This document shows positions 48,451 to 60,324 of a DNA stretch of 64,000 nucleotides, one piece after another. Under the pieces are notes generated by a model. It made no database searches. It had not been told where the DNA came from and saw nothing but the letters and a program-made list of their open reading frames with translations. Position numbers and translations under genes: made by a program. Each line of letters opens with the position of its first letter. Position 1 is the stretch's first letter. The DNA comes from Trileptium ribeirensis (taxonomy: Eukaryota > Nematoda > Enoplea > Enoplida > Thoracostomopsidae): positions 1 through 64,000 of the forward strand of contig JASANE010021330.1 of NCBI GenBank assembly GCA_030248225.1, in the 5' to 3' direction.

Positions 48451-48504
48451 AGTGAATTGTTTTGAAGTCACCACCTGCTGCTTATTTCGCTCAAGAAAAA
48501 TAAC

Positions 48505-49965
48505 AAAACCATGTTAAAAAAATTTTCTAAACGAAAATTAAAAAAGAAACCCTGTTATTGCAACCTTGTTCAATTTTTATAAATTATTTTATAAACTGAA
48601 AAATGCTTTCGCTTACTAAAATATCGAAAACAAGCAAAACACAGAACCCCTTACGGTTTAGTGTTCAAAGTATTCACCCAATCTATTTCTTATTTGTCAC
48701 TAAAATATCGAAAACAAGCATCGCATCGCACCCCAGTGGAAAGATTTGTACAATATTATATCATGCTATTTACTAATTATTTCATTCATTAAAATATCGA
48801 AAACAAGCAAAACATTGAAAATTTACAGTAAACCTTAATTTTCATTCAGTCGCTAAAATAACAAACAGGTATTTGTTGCACCCCTTATTAAGTGAGTGGT
48901 ATTTTCGCTAAGTACGGATGCAAAATGAAGAGTATCTACGAACAATATAAATGAGATATTTATAAATTTCGATAATACAATTAAAAATGCATTCCCTTAC
49001 CCACAATTTAAGTAACAAACTTATTGCTTGTACTGGAGTATAAAATTAAAATAGAGATTATTATGAAAGCAACATGCCGCAATACAAAATCTGTTCACGG
49101 TAACCTCAAGTCCTGAAATACATAGTAGTTGTAAATCTTCCAAATCTATATTATTTTTTCCTTGGATTACCTTTAGGATATTGAAAACATAACTTTTACG
49201 TTTGTATTTTAGTAGAGAAATAAAAGTTCCTCTACTGAAAAAATGTAAAAACTATGTTCCCAACCTTCTAAAGGTAATCCAGAGTTATAAATTGTAAGAC
49301 AAAATAATATAGAATTGGGAGATTTGCAACTACTATGTATTCCAAGAATTGAGGTTACCTTGAATAGATTTGGTGTTGCGGCGTGTTGCTTTCATGATGA
49401 TCTCTATTTTAAGTTAATACTCCTGTGTATACAATAACTTTGTTACCTACGTTAGAGGTAGGCCAACCCCCTTTTAATTGTATTATCGGCATTTATAAAT
49501 AAAATTTAATTTAAATAGAGTTCGTAGATAATCTTGATTTTGCAACCATACGTAGCCAAAGTACCACTGACTTAATAGATGGTGCAACAAACACTTCTTA
49601 GTTATTTTATCGAATGAATGAAAATTCGGGTTTGCTGTAAAGGGTCCAACGTTTTGCTTGCTGTCGATAATTAGTGAGTGAAATAACTAGCAAAGAGCAT
49701 GAGAGAATATTCGAAAAATCCTTCCCCAGAGTTCGATGTTCTGCTTGGTTTCGATGATTTAGTGAGTGAAATATGAAAGGGCTTGAGCGAACACTAAACC
49801 GTAAGGGCTTCAGGGATTCCCTTGTTTTCGATATTTTAGTCAGTAAAATAACGAAGGCCATTGTTATGACTGAAAAACGATTTTTCAGTTTATCACAAAC
49901 GTATAAAAATTGAACAAGTTTGCCATGCAGGGTTTCATTTTTCTAATTCCTGTTTACAGAATTTT
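48505..49965. mobile_element. Fold-back element: ~1.4-kb near-palindrome with iterated arms
   Basis: The left arm (about 48505-49215) and right arm (about 49230-49965) are imperfect reverse complements around 49222, where TAGTAGAG faces CCTCTACT. Matching landmarks are GTTCAATTTTTATA at 48567 with TATAAAAATTGAAC at 49901, CATAGTAGTTG at 49121 with CAACTACTATG at 49327, and CCTTGGATTACCTTTAGGAT near 49159 with AAGGTAATCCAG near 49270. Each arm carries several copies, about 70-90 bases apart, of CACTAAAATATCGAAAACAAGC or its complement. Long inverted arms made of subrepeats are the hallmark of Foldback-type transposons. The open frames on it are not genes. It sits wholly inside egl intron 2, so the pre-mRNA would fold into a long hairpin. 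Confidence 0.85.
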
Positions 49966-50019
49966 TCTAATTTGTTGCGAGTCCTTAATTTTTATTTATA
50001 GTGTTTCATTGTTTTGTAG

Positions 50020-50153
50020 GAAGGCCTGTCCGAATTTTTAAGCCAATACCCGTCGCTATTCAAAATTGACGGCGACTCGGTCAGTATTGCGTATGGAGAT
50101 TTGGGCGGCGCATCACAAAATTCTCCGCATATTCAGAATTTATCGAAAGATCG
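50020..50153 (+). CDS. egl: Egalitarian-like protein, exon 3
   Basis: TGTTTTGTAG precedes this exon and GTTAGT follows it. Residues 83-127. EGLSEFLSQYPSLFKIDGDS plus VSI completes repeat unit 1 (the LxxFLxxxPxLFxIxGDxVxI closing motif of Egalitarian). A Gly/Ser/Asn linker follows (YGDLGGASQNSPHIQNLSKD). It enters in phase 0 and leaves two bases of an Arg codon. Confidence 0.85.
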
Positions 50154-51452
50154 GTTAGTTTTACGTTACGAGAAATCGATGAAGGTCTAAGAGCCGCTAG
50201 GCGCTGAAATACGTAGCCATGTTTTTAAGGTGTAGTATGAATATATGTGGGTTTCGGCAACCTTCTGGTAATAGGGGACTCTCGGGGTCGAATTTGATGA
50301 CGAGTTTGGGGGGAGGGTTGGTTGAGGACAATGTGGAGGCAGGCAATATTTTATATATATACATATTATATATTAATAATATTGTAATATATACACCATA
50401 ATAGTAATGTAATATATATTTATCTATATGTATTTTTATATACTTACGTGTTTGCCCCAGTATTTTGCAATTTATGAGTTAGGTGAGCAACAAATCCCGA
50501 AATTCGCTTTAAATTCCAACTGATTTTCGTGTTAGAAGAAACTTTCCTGGGACAAACTTTTGGGGGAAGCGGCTTAAAAGGGTTAGCGGCTAGACATGAT
50601 GAGTCAGCCCTCGTCCTCCTATAGCGGTGCCGCTGAATTTTTATGTTATTTCTCATTGTGGAGTGCTGTTGGTTGTCTTCAGTTGTCAGCTGCGGTTTGC
50701 GCGTCTTTACTGTTTGTTGATAGAAATAATAATTTATATGCTTAGTGGCGCATCATCATAAAAAGGTAATTCTCACTCGAACAAAGTTTGCAACTCGTTA
50801 TTAAATTAGCAGGATAATTGATAATATAAAAGTAATGCGTAATATTTGGTCTTTCTCTTATACCTGCAATTATTATTGTGGTATGGTTTCGTTGGAAAAT
50901 CGTGATAACGTTTTATTCTGTGGGACACTAGCTTTGTGCACCTGGATAAATGTGTATTTTTTATATTGCAAAATTTCCGTGTAATACCAGTCAGGAACTG
51001 TTTAGTGGATAAACCTGAATTATTGAGCGTTACTAATGTACCAAAAGTTTAGCGAAACCTAATTTAATCAAGTTTCTCTTTAACACGTTTTGATTTAAAG
51101 TTTGATTGGAACTAGGTACATATGATCGTCTTTTCTGATGTATTTCAAACATTCATACCAGTTATAATGTTAAAACGTGCACTGTTTGTTTCTGTATTGT
51201 ATTTTTATCGGCGTTGTTGGTTGGTGTACAATCGCAGACGAGAAGCAACATGAGGTAAAGCGCGCTCGCTCTGTTTCAAATAATCACATACGCCAGTACT
51301 ACGTTCAGTTTTAATTGACGCTAATTTTGTGGTACTGCGACGGTACGTTTTCTAGCACTGCGATTGATTCATTATGTCTGTCATTGTTTTTACTAAGTTT
51401 CGTTGTACAAGACAGGCGTCGGCTAAACCCCAATATTCGTTTTGGCTTTTAG

Positions 51453-51549
51453 TGATTACGAACAGGAAGCTATAGACTTTTTCGTCAAAAAGTTGCTTAA
51501 ATTTGGACCTGAATTGCAAATCAAGTCGCTGCTGGGACACCGATCCCAG
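51453..51549 (+). CDS. egl: Egalitarian-like protein, exon 4
   Basis: TTGGCTTTTAG precedes this exon and GTAAGT follows it. It completes the split Arg, then 32 codons (residues 128-159): DYEQEAIDFFVKKLLKFGPE, LQIKSLLGHRSQ. The EAIDFFVxKLL..G and IxSLLGHRSQ motifs are strongly Egalitarian-like and open repeat unit 2. It ends in phase 0 after Gln, as exon 2 does. Confidence 0.85.
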
Positions 51550-53537
51550 GTAAGTTGCTTGGAATATAATATTTATATGTGCGAAGCATAGGACGTATGA
51601 CTAGTTTTATATCTTGCCACGTTTTAATTTATGTGTATCTGTTTTTTGTCGGACCATAGTTTGTAATCTAGTTTATGGAAATGTGTTGGACTACGTTATT
51701 TAAATCTAATGCGTACGGCACCTGGCGGTATGCTTGTGTCTGCGAGCTGTGGCGAAGGGCAAAATTTTAAATTTGATGAAGTTGTGTTTGATTTATTGTT
51801 GTACTGTAAACCTTAGGTACCTCAATTTGGTGCCTAAAAATAGCCACTCAGCGCAGACTCGTAATCGCTCCTTTTGCCACGCGCCGCGAAAGCTACTAGT
51901 TTTAATTTTGTATCACATAATTAAACAAAATATTTTACAGATGACGGGCACCTAATTTACTGTCATCTCCATAGCAAGCCGAAACAGGTGAAATTTCGGG
52001 ACGCTTGTTTTTTAGAAGAAATTTCGAAGTATACGGAAACAAAACGTTGTTCTATATACAAAATATTTCTATATTTTCAGTTATTTTTAATTGTCGTTCA
52101 AATGTTTTAAGACTACAAAACAAAGATTTTGCTTTAGAAATAGTAGTAATTAATGTTTAAAAATATTTAGCATACAGAAAAAATTGGGCACAATAATTGA
52201 TGGTTTTATGAATATTGCTTAATGGTGGATAAACGTAAGGGATTTGAAAAGTAGGGTTCCCATCTCAATGTGGATAGGCCAGACTCAGGTTTCTGTCGTC
52301 AAATGAAAATGCACAGCCTACTGTATAAATTTATGCATTTATAGCTTTTGTGATTCCATTGAGTTGTGATAAAAACATACCTGTCTATACCTTAATTTTA
52401 ACAATACAATCACCGTGCGAGCAATCATATATTTAAAAAATAATATGCCAAATATGGCGATCCCAATGATTTTTGCAAATCGAAAAGACTCAATCTTGTT
52501 TATTGTTAAACATGAAACATCAGTATCCATTTGCGAATATCACATTATTTCATGGGATCCAAAATATTCACAATTATAATTACATCCTGTATGTTATTTA
52601 AAAGTTTGTTCTTGTAAATTATCTAGCCACTTAATTATATGGGATTGTGAGACCTCCCATTCGGCCATACCATCACACCGCCAAAATTCCTCGTATATGC
52701 ACTCACCCCACTCCGGCAAAATCCTTCATGGTTTAAATTGATTCATAACTCATAAAAATAAGTGGCCTGAAAAACTCGTTATTAGGTTCGGGGTGATTTA
52801 TTAACTCTTTGTTATGACTCTTTTTAATATTATTAGTGCCGAAAATGACTACACATCTGGCTAGCTTAAACTTCGGAAATTATAGCCGGGGGCTCGCCTG
52901 CTGGGGGTGCTGGATTTTGCCCTTGGGGCCAAATTTTTTGCGTCTACGCGTAAATTTTTCTCAGCAGTAGCCTTTGAGCCGGGAGGTACCCGAATTTTTG
53001 CGGGGGGGGGGGCAATCGAAATTGCGGGGGCCCCCTGCCCCCTCCTTGGACTAGCCAGCACATGGTACAAACATACCAAAAACATGCGAAAACATGAGCA
53101 AAAATTGAAAATTCGCCCATATTTCGCTTAATAATTGAAATTTCCCCTCAAAACACGGGGGATGTCATAGAACATTCCCATATTTTTTCGAGGAATCGAA
53201 AGGCCAGATTATAACAAAGAGACGGTTTTATCTCCGCCGCATTGGTCCGACTTAATCCGACACACATATTATAAAATTTAGAATCTGCTCGTATAGTCTG
53301 TCAGCAGTTCAAATGTTTCCAGAATCACAAAACCATATAAATCTAGTAACCACATGGATGTAGTTTTTGCACGCTACTTAAATCCTTTAAATGACGCAAA
53401 TATGATACGTTCTCGCTTGAATACTACCTATTTCTACATTTGTTGCTCTTTTTGGCAGTACGGATATTTTACATACAAAATTAACAATATTTGCGTGACT
53501 ATTACGCTGGCATATTTAGACATATTGGTATATAATT

Positions 53538-54085
53538 GAAACGAAGCGAGCAGAATTTCCACTAAGAGCGCTAAGGGTAAAATCGTGAAAATTTTTGTCT
53601 ATTCAAAACTCATTTTCGGATGTATGGATTTCGACATTTTTTGTTTGATAGAAAAATGATAAAGATGTGTCTTTTAGTTGAACGCGAATAGCTCCAACTC
53701 CATGTTATGGGTCAAAATGGCAAAAAAGTTTAAGGCATCGTTGCCAAATCTGGCCATACAGCATACCAGTATTTCACAGCTCATAACACACAACAGAGGA
53801 AACTACCATGTCGACTCAGCTCAAACTCTGCTGACTACGATTTTTTGTTGGAATACTCCCATTGTTGCTGTGGCCCGAATATGGTTCGTCGACCCTATGT
53901 CGGAAATAGCGATTTTTCAAATTTCGCCTTTTTGCTATCTAGAGCCCATCCTGACTATATTAAGTTTTAAGGATTTTACGATCGACGAATCCGATTTCCA
54001 AGTTGTAGTGCGTTTTCATTTGTCGGATTGTCAATTGCGTGCTGCTCACCAAGAATGGTTAATATATGTGTATTTAAGAAGGCTG

Positions 54086-54169
<84 letters not shown>

Positions 54170-54390
54170 TTAAGACTGATTATAATATAGTTTGGTTATC
54201 TAGTGTCCAGCGTGCGTATTCCATGCATTTTCATAGGGTTTCAATGGATTTAGGGTCAATGAAACCGATTTTCAAGATATATTTGTCTTCACTTGTTTGT
54301 TTATGCATTGCCGGTTTCATATACATCAAGCCCAGCCTGTTGCACATGATAAAATAAAACGATAACTTAAAAATGAAGCAACGCTCGCTC
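53538..54390 (-). mobile_element. Element with ~175-bp repeats, inverted copy in egl intron 4
   Basis: It starts GAAACGAAGCGAGCAG, preceded by TAATT, and ends CAACGCTCGCTC. Read in reverse, both flanks match the copy at 45486-46860, including GCCAGATTTGGCAA and the end block TTCATTTTTAAGTTA. It keeps fewer internal units and contains a (TA)n run at 54089-54161. The open frame at 53678-54190 runs through the microsatellite and is not a gene. Confidence 0.75.
54089..54161. repeat. (TA)n microsatellite
   Basis: An uninterrupted alternation of T and A over about 72 bases inside the inverted repeat-family copy. Confidence 0.95.
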
Positions 54391-54599
54391 CATGACACTC
54401 TCGCTTGCGAGATGCTAGTATTAGCATATTGTACATTTGTCGCGGCGTTTCAGCTTAGCATTGCGGTAGATAGTTCCGGTGGTGGGTGGTGGCTGTGTGC
54501 GCGGCTGGACAGTAGCTTAGAAATTTAAATTTTTACAAATTTCGAAATTGCTCACTTTTTACCAAAATTCGTAGAACTTGGGAGTGTCTCATCACCAAG

Positions 54600-55440
54600 A
54601 AAGTGAATTCTGAGTGTAAAAGTTATACATGCGCCAAAGTATATATTTGTTTACGTTTTAAAATGTTTACCTATCGCTCTGGTCGTTGAAGGGATATGTT
54701 CAAAATTCCCATCCTGATGCAACCCTGTCAGGCAATGAGATGAATAGCATCGCACATAGCTACATTGAGCTTTGCTTTCTGAACGAAATGAGCTACACCG
54801 CGACCGAATTGCATTAGTTGGAAAGGAGATAATTATCAATTTTGTGTGTTCGGGATCCCAAGGCCCATTTAAAGTACATCTTGATGCAACCCTGCCTGGC
54901 ACGTGAGGCACTTGAGTAAACAGACCTTTGCTTTGTAAACAAAATGACCCCAACAGCAGCCGAATTGCTCTAGTGGTTGAGGAGATATGACCAATTTGAT
55001 GTTTTTGGGGATCTCAATGGCGTATTTTAAATTACATTTTGACCCAACACTGCAGCAGATGACAACATATGATCTCGCAACAGTGCGTTCCATATAACAT
55101 TATTCAGCTAAACATTATGAACAAAATGAGCCCAAGCGATTAGATCACGCCTGTGGTTATCAAGATATGAGTCATAATGAGTTTTCATGAGACCGTAGGG
55201 ACTATATCCGGACCATTCCTATCCCTTTGAGGGGCAAGGAATAGGAATAGTTTTTGGTTTAAAGACCACAAATAGATATTTCAAGCTTTCGACTGAACTA
55301 TCGTGCGATTTAATCTGCCTATCAGAAGTTGTGTTATGCGTGTCACACCAAAAAAACCTACAAACAGACGCCGCCAAATTCCACATTCCTGATGCTAGCA
55401 ATTGTTATAAATTTTCGTACGCCCCGAAACACTGTGGACA
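54600..55440 (+). repeat. Dispersed repeat with tandem ~140-180-bp units, partner of 60580-61470
   Basis: A phrase like GTGGTTGAGGAGATATGA recurs at about 54679, 54817, 54973 and 55154, each followed by a GGGATC.CAATGG block and an AAATGAGCCC block. The closing segment (CACAAATAGA, GCTTTCGACTGAACTATCG) matches 61345-61395. There is an inverted repeat ATTCCTATCCCTT / AAGGAATAGGAAT at 55219-55251. It lies in egl intron 4. Confidence 0.6.
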
Positions 55441-56029
55441 CCGAGATTAAATATTTTGTCCGTCTGCTATGTATATAATCAAGATGCAATGATTTTTATA
55501 CTGGATTAAGGCATGTGAAATTGTGCAGAGTATTGTATGTCAAACAAATCCCGGCTAACACATTTTCATTCACGTCCCCTTATTAGTATACAAAGTTATT
55601 TGTCATATAAGCTTTTATTTTTACACCATTGCATCGATAAAAGCGAACCAAACTTTCATAACTAAAAGTAATTGTGCACTATGTGATAAACTAAAGCCTC
55701 ATACACTAAACATAAATTTTAACTCTATACATTTGGAATTTTGCTAATAGAAAACTTATATGTCGCCGTGCTGTCATATAGGTGTTCAATATTTCAGACC
55801 GGTATTGATGATATATTATGTAATTATTTTATACTCATAGCAATATCAAACTGCTTGCTTTTGGTAATATGTTTATAAACTTCTTGTAGCTTCTGAATGC
55901 ACAAAAATTCCTGCAGCTATATTGAAATGTCTAAATCAGTAAGTTCCTAGCCATGTCTATAGACAGGTCGTAGTGAAACCGAGATTCAGATGGTTTCAAG
56001 GTCATTTATATTTTCGGGATCATTTTCAG

Positions 56030-56170
56030 GCTGCTCCAGAAATACGACTTGTGTCAGGCAGACATGTCAAAGATTTCACCGAATTCTTGTACTCTCATTC
56101 AGACGATTTTGTTGTGGAGGGTGACCGTGTGCGTTTGAGGAAAATGCCGGAACCGTCCACACCAATTGAG
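56030..56170 (+). CDS. egl: Egalitarian-like protein, exon 5
   Basis: TCATTTTCAG precedes this exon and GTTTGT follows it. It has 47 codons in phase 0 (residues 160-206): AAPEIRLVSGRHVKDFTEFL, YSHSDDFVVEGDRVRLRKMP, EPSTPIE. APEIRxVSGxHxxxFxxFLxxHxDxFxVxxxxVxL closes repeat unit 2 and directly continues the GHRSQ of exon 4, as in known Egalitarian proteins. Confidence 0.85.
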
Positions 56171-56986
56171 GTTTGTATGCTGTATCAGTAACGAAAAATG
56201 GTGGTATATTTTCTAACTGATCGTTAGGAGAATAGCAACTGTTATTGAATTACCGGGCTCGCACCCCAGGTTTGCCTCGCTTATTACATAATTTATCATG
56301 TGCTGTCGTAACAATATATTGTTCATTTAGTATGCGTTTCTTTGGCACTAAAATGATATTATGAAAAGGCTTAGAACAATAATTATTATCAATAGTGCAT
56401 GCATGAGACCAACGTACCACACGACTTTCGTAAAATTTATCTTGAAATAGCCAAGATTGTTTCTAATGTGCACGTTTGCTAGCTCCAGTAACAAAACAGC
56501 TCCTCTCCGAGTGCCCAAGTCTGGCGAGAACTAAGTTTTTATTACTGTTAGAATACTTAACAGGTTCCAGTCTTTCATACACTTCGGATACTCTTTTTCT
56601 CCATTTTCCTTTGGTTTCTTTGGCTAGCTGATTTAATTATGTTGATCTTTGATAGTGTTGTTAGACTTGAAACATTGTTATTTTTTGTTTGTTTACGGTT
56701 TTTGTCCGTAAGGCCAAAACAAACTCTATGATTTAAATATTTCGCGCTTCTTATAATGAATCCTTCAATGTTGGGTGTTCGCCTATCCTATTGTAGATTG
56801 TAATTTCCTGCCCAATCTGAAATCAATCAGCGGTATTGAGATCAGTTTAGCTTTATGATTTTTATAAAATTTTTAAAAAGGTTGAACCATGTTAGGAATT
56901 TAGTGTAAAACTTAACTTAATGGTTTTTTAATTCCATGGTGTTTCATTCATAATTTATGTTGTTATATGCGTGAGTCCACTTTAGG

Positions 56987-57429
56987 TGCGTAAACCTGGG
57001 TTGTTCTTTTGTCAGGCCAGTTCACTATCGTAAAAGCGATGATCGCGAACAAATCACGATTTTACCTTCTGTACTCGTACACGATTTGCTAAGCAGCAAC
57101 GCGATTGCTGTCATTATTTTGCAATTCAACATAGCATTTCGCTGACCGTGTACAAGTGAAAACGCGATTACCAGTTGCGTTTTTGTCATATGCTATAATA
57201 CGCAAATAGGCCCGCGAACATTGCTGTCTGATTTAGAATGTCAGTGTCATTTGATGAACGCGGCAAACGCGCAAAATGGACAAATTTGTGTAAACCCAAA
57301 TTCCATTCGTACATCGCAGAGCACGTTTTTGCGTTCGCAAAAATCGAACATCAATGGCAAAAATGTGACCTCGAATTTATGCGCGAATGGATTCGTGATT
57401 TTGATAAAAGAACAACCTTGGGGTACGCA
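56987..57429. mobile_element. Short inverted-repeat element in egl intron 5
   Basis: 56987-57014 and 57402-57429 are inverted copies over about 28 bases. The inner 16 are nearly exact (GGTTGTTCTTTTGTCA against TGATAAAAGAACAACC). The interior has many GCGAAAACGCGATT-type words, which keep two overlapping frames open (57221-57439 and 57238-57471); these are not genes. The target duplication is unclear. Confidence 0.6.
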
Positions 57430-57593
57430 TTTAAACTAGACTCGCATATTAGCGTGAGATATGATATTTAACCCTGATTTAACTAATAACAACTCCGTTT
57501 ACAGCCAGTGATCCCTATTGGAAAATGGTTGGCTGTAAATAAATATGATATACACCATTGAGATGACGTATATTTGTTTCGCTTTATTTCAAG

Positions 57594-57749
57594 ACCGATG
57601 ATTCTGGTCAACCATTGATTGGCATTCGTGCTAAGCAAACTGCGCTTGAATTCTTACGATCTGTACTGGAAGATCAGGATGTTCCGATTCCGATGGACCA
57701 ACTCTATCAACAGTTTTGTAACCGATTTTCTCATACTGTGAGACAAGAG
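57594..57749 (+). CDS. egl: Egalitarian-like protein, exon 6
   Basis: TTTATTTCAAG precedes this exon and GTAAGG follows it. It has 52 codons in phase 0 (residues 207-258): TDDSGQPLIGIRAKQTALEF, LRSVLEDQDVPIPMDQLYQQ, FCNRFSHTVRQE. It opens repeat unit 3 (QTALEFLRSVLE..x(V/I)PxxxLxxxF) and ends in phase 0 at the position where exons 2 and 4 end in units 1 and 2. The acceptor is CAAG, not the usual CAG type seen in the neighbours, but frame and homology support it. Confidence 0.85.
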
Positions 57750-58055
57750 GTAAGGGTAATGTGTTTCGTTTCGAAGCTTTATATTTTAATTTTAGATTAT
57801 CATAGTGCTAGGTAAATATCCAGCAATTGATGTAAAAGCACCAGGTACCCGGTCTTTGAACGCAAAGCTATTGCAATTGCTGGCTGGTTTCACGCAACAG
57901 AATCACTGATGTTTTTTTGCATCTTTAACCTTATTTACAAACACATCAAGTTATGCTTTTTAGTAGCGAAAGATACATAGATTTGAGCGTAAAATTCAAA
58001 CATACAGTTATATGATTCATGGGCTTCGTAACGTTACTAACGCATACCATATAAG

Positions 58056-59178
58056 CAGGGAATAACCGGAACCGTCCATTTAAACCGGATGCGGAACCGG
58101 AACCTGGTCTTCGAAATTTATATATAGTAAAATAGATGATGGAAGAAATGAAGGTATAGTGGATTTAAAATGCATTAAAATAACTTTTACATTAAACTTA
58201 ATGTATTGCGACGGTATTATTGCCTTTGTGAAACTTTAAGGAGACTGAGGAAGCTAATAATGTTTATTGATCGATCAAATATGTCGGTTTTTGGACATTC
58301 AGAGCAAAAAAATGTCTTCCACTATACACCATTGCGTATACTGCGTCAAATCGAATGTGCTTACAAAACTTGGAAAGTAGAATACACACTTTCGCTCTGT
58401 CTCCAGTCGCCTCCCTTTACTACACATACGTTTGTTGCATGTTCTTCTGTAGGAAACTTAAAATTATTGGTTTATATGATTCTAAGGGAAAATAATAGAT
58501 AGAAGGTAATTTTCTGATCAGTGGTCAGAGACACTGTTTAGGCTAGCGTTGGACAAACAGTGCCCGTCAGTTAGATCATAATGATGATAACTTCCTAATC
58601 AGAATATTATAAATGAGACACACTGTGATGCTGCTCGCACAGTTTCAATAAATACAGTTCATTGCCAAGAAAGCAGTTTCTAGCTGCGTTGCAGATAACG
58701 TTAGTTTACTTCAGTTTCGACTGATTTACCAAGTTTATAAGCGCACTGACGGGCGCTTGACGCAATTTATGTTAGCCCAGCATACCCTAAGTACTTCTGC
58801 GTAAGCCATACTCTGTTACCGAGTTGGACCGGTTTAATTCAAACGTATCCCACAGACTTCTGGATGTGTAAAATAGCTGCTACAAGCATCGACCTGGCTT
58901 TGATTTAACAAACTCCTGCAGGTTATTATGAAAAATTACTGCTCAAATTATGTGCCCTACTTACGTTTCACACGGCAAATTGGTTAGTTAATCTTTTCTA
59001 TTGCTTGGTTGTATTGGAGCTTGATCATTGTATAATATATATTACATATGTTTGGATTACAGGATGAAGCAAAAAACGTGGAAAATTTCAAACAAAATTT
59101 TTAAATGGTTTTTGCCCTTTGCCGGAACCGCAACCGGAACACGATTTTCGCCGGAACCGGAATTCCGGTTATTCCCTG
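58056..59178 (+). mobile_element. hAT-like non-autonomous element with perfect 8-bp target duplication
   Basis: It starts CAGGGAATAACCGGAA and ends TTCCGGTTATTCCCTG, exact inverted repeats of 16 bases. CATATAAG flanks both ends (58048-58055 and 59179-59186). CAGGG termini and an 8-bp duplication are the classical hAT signature. Both ends carry GGAACCGGAA words. The 1123 bases have no transposase; the open frames at 58206-58502 and 59028-59315 show no hAT domain. It sits in egl intron 6. Confidence 0.9.
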
Positions 59179-60215
59179 CATATAAGGTAGCACGCACTGT
59201 AAAATTTGAGTCAATTACATATGATTTATCGTATTATCATTTTATGGGCGATAAATGCAATGTTCTGATTGATTTTGGCCTGAAACATGATGTTTTTCGG
59301 ATTGTCAATATATAGTGACCGGAGATATGCAAATACCTGGCGTGTATCTTTAAACGCACCGTATGAAAATTGGCAGCCTTCCAATTTTTTCCTAAATAAG
59401 AAGAGTTATATATCTCCCGGATTACATGTTATATACATCATCAAATCTTCTAAACTCTAGCTAAGTCGTTGGTTTTTTTATTTTTATGGAAACAAACCAT
59501 TGGTTTCTAATTTTACACACTTTATGGGTTTATCATATGTAATGTTACATCGATTATGGTGTAACTGCCACAATCGCTGAATGATTCGTAGATGATGTCT
59601 ACCGAGTGGATAGCTTTCAGCCTTAGGGCATGTATTTTTGTGAACCTACGAACTGGAGGCATCAAACTTATTTTTGCAGAATTAATAGTTGTCATTAACT
59701 AGAGCATCGAAGGTAACCAAATAATCAAATTGTTGGATATGACATATACGATTAAAATTCTACGAATCACTCCCTCGATCAGCTTTCGCCCAGAAAACGT
59801 GAAACTTGCAGTTGTGTGCCTTGCCGTTCTAGTGACGTTTTAAACAAAATGGGTCGATGACATGTCTACTAGGCCAACACTTTTATTGACTCATTTGCAT
59901 CCCGCTTCTGATTGCTCAGTTGGGAATTGTACCCGGCGTTTTGTCTAATGTCTGGAATGTGGCGTCGTTCAGTATACTCTTGAGTATAGTAATCAGGTTT
60001 TGCTTCCGTACCGGTTTCCAGCTGAATAACGCTTGTGTTTAATATTAAAATTCTGTTTGGATTATAACGATATGTCCGTTATATTTATATATAATGTATT
60101 TTTACAAATGTTATTTCAACGCTTACTCGCATTCAAATGTTATCCCCATAATCTATCGGCGCTTGACTTTTATGATGCAATTCGTTATTATTGATGATTG
60201 TGACACCTATTGCAG

Positions 60216-60324
60216 GTTGCTACGAATCCGAAAGAACTTATCTATTTCTTGAAACTTAATCGCTCAGTATTCTTCATCCGCTCAAATAAAGTTTCACTTG
60301 TGAAATCAAAGCCGGAGAGTGACG
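60216..60324 (+). CDS. egl: Egalitarian-like protein, exon 7
   Basis: CACCTATTGCAG precedes this exon and GTAGGC follows it. Residues 259-294: VATNPKELIYFLKLNRSVFF, IRSNKVSLVKSKPESD, leaving one base. It closes repeat unit 3 (LxYFLxLNxxxFxIxxxxVSLV). The 3'-5' exonuclease-like domain of Egalitarian should follow. I found no exon for it before the window ends, so the gene continues to the right. Confidence 0.8.

Noticed and set aside
52861..53131. Overlapping 74-codon frames on both strands in a G/C-run region
   Set aside because: Driven by poly-G/poly-C runs; no domain and no splice sites.
53678..54190. 170-codon plus-strand open frame
   Set aside because: It ends in a run of alternating Ile/Tyr encoded by the (TA)n microsatellite, and the rest is the 175-bp-repeat family in reverse.
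57221..57471. Two overlapping plus-strand open frames of 72-77 codons
   Set aside because: They lie inside a short inverted-repeat element and are kept open by its GCG-rich word composition; no splice support or domain.
57838..57905. Possible tRNA gene
   Set aside because: A few box-like words are present, but no cloverleaf could be drawn; no canonical tRNA gene was found anywhere in the window.
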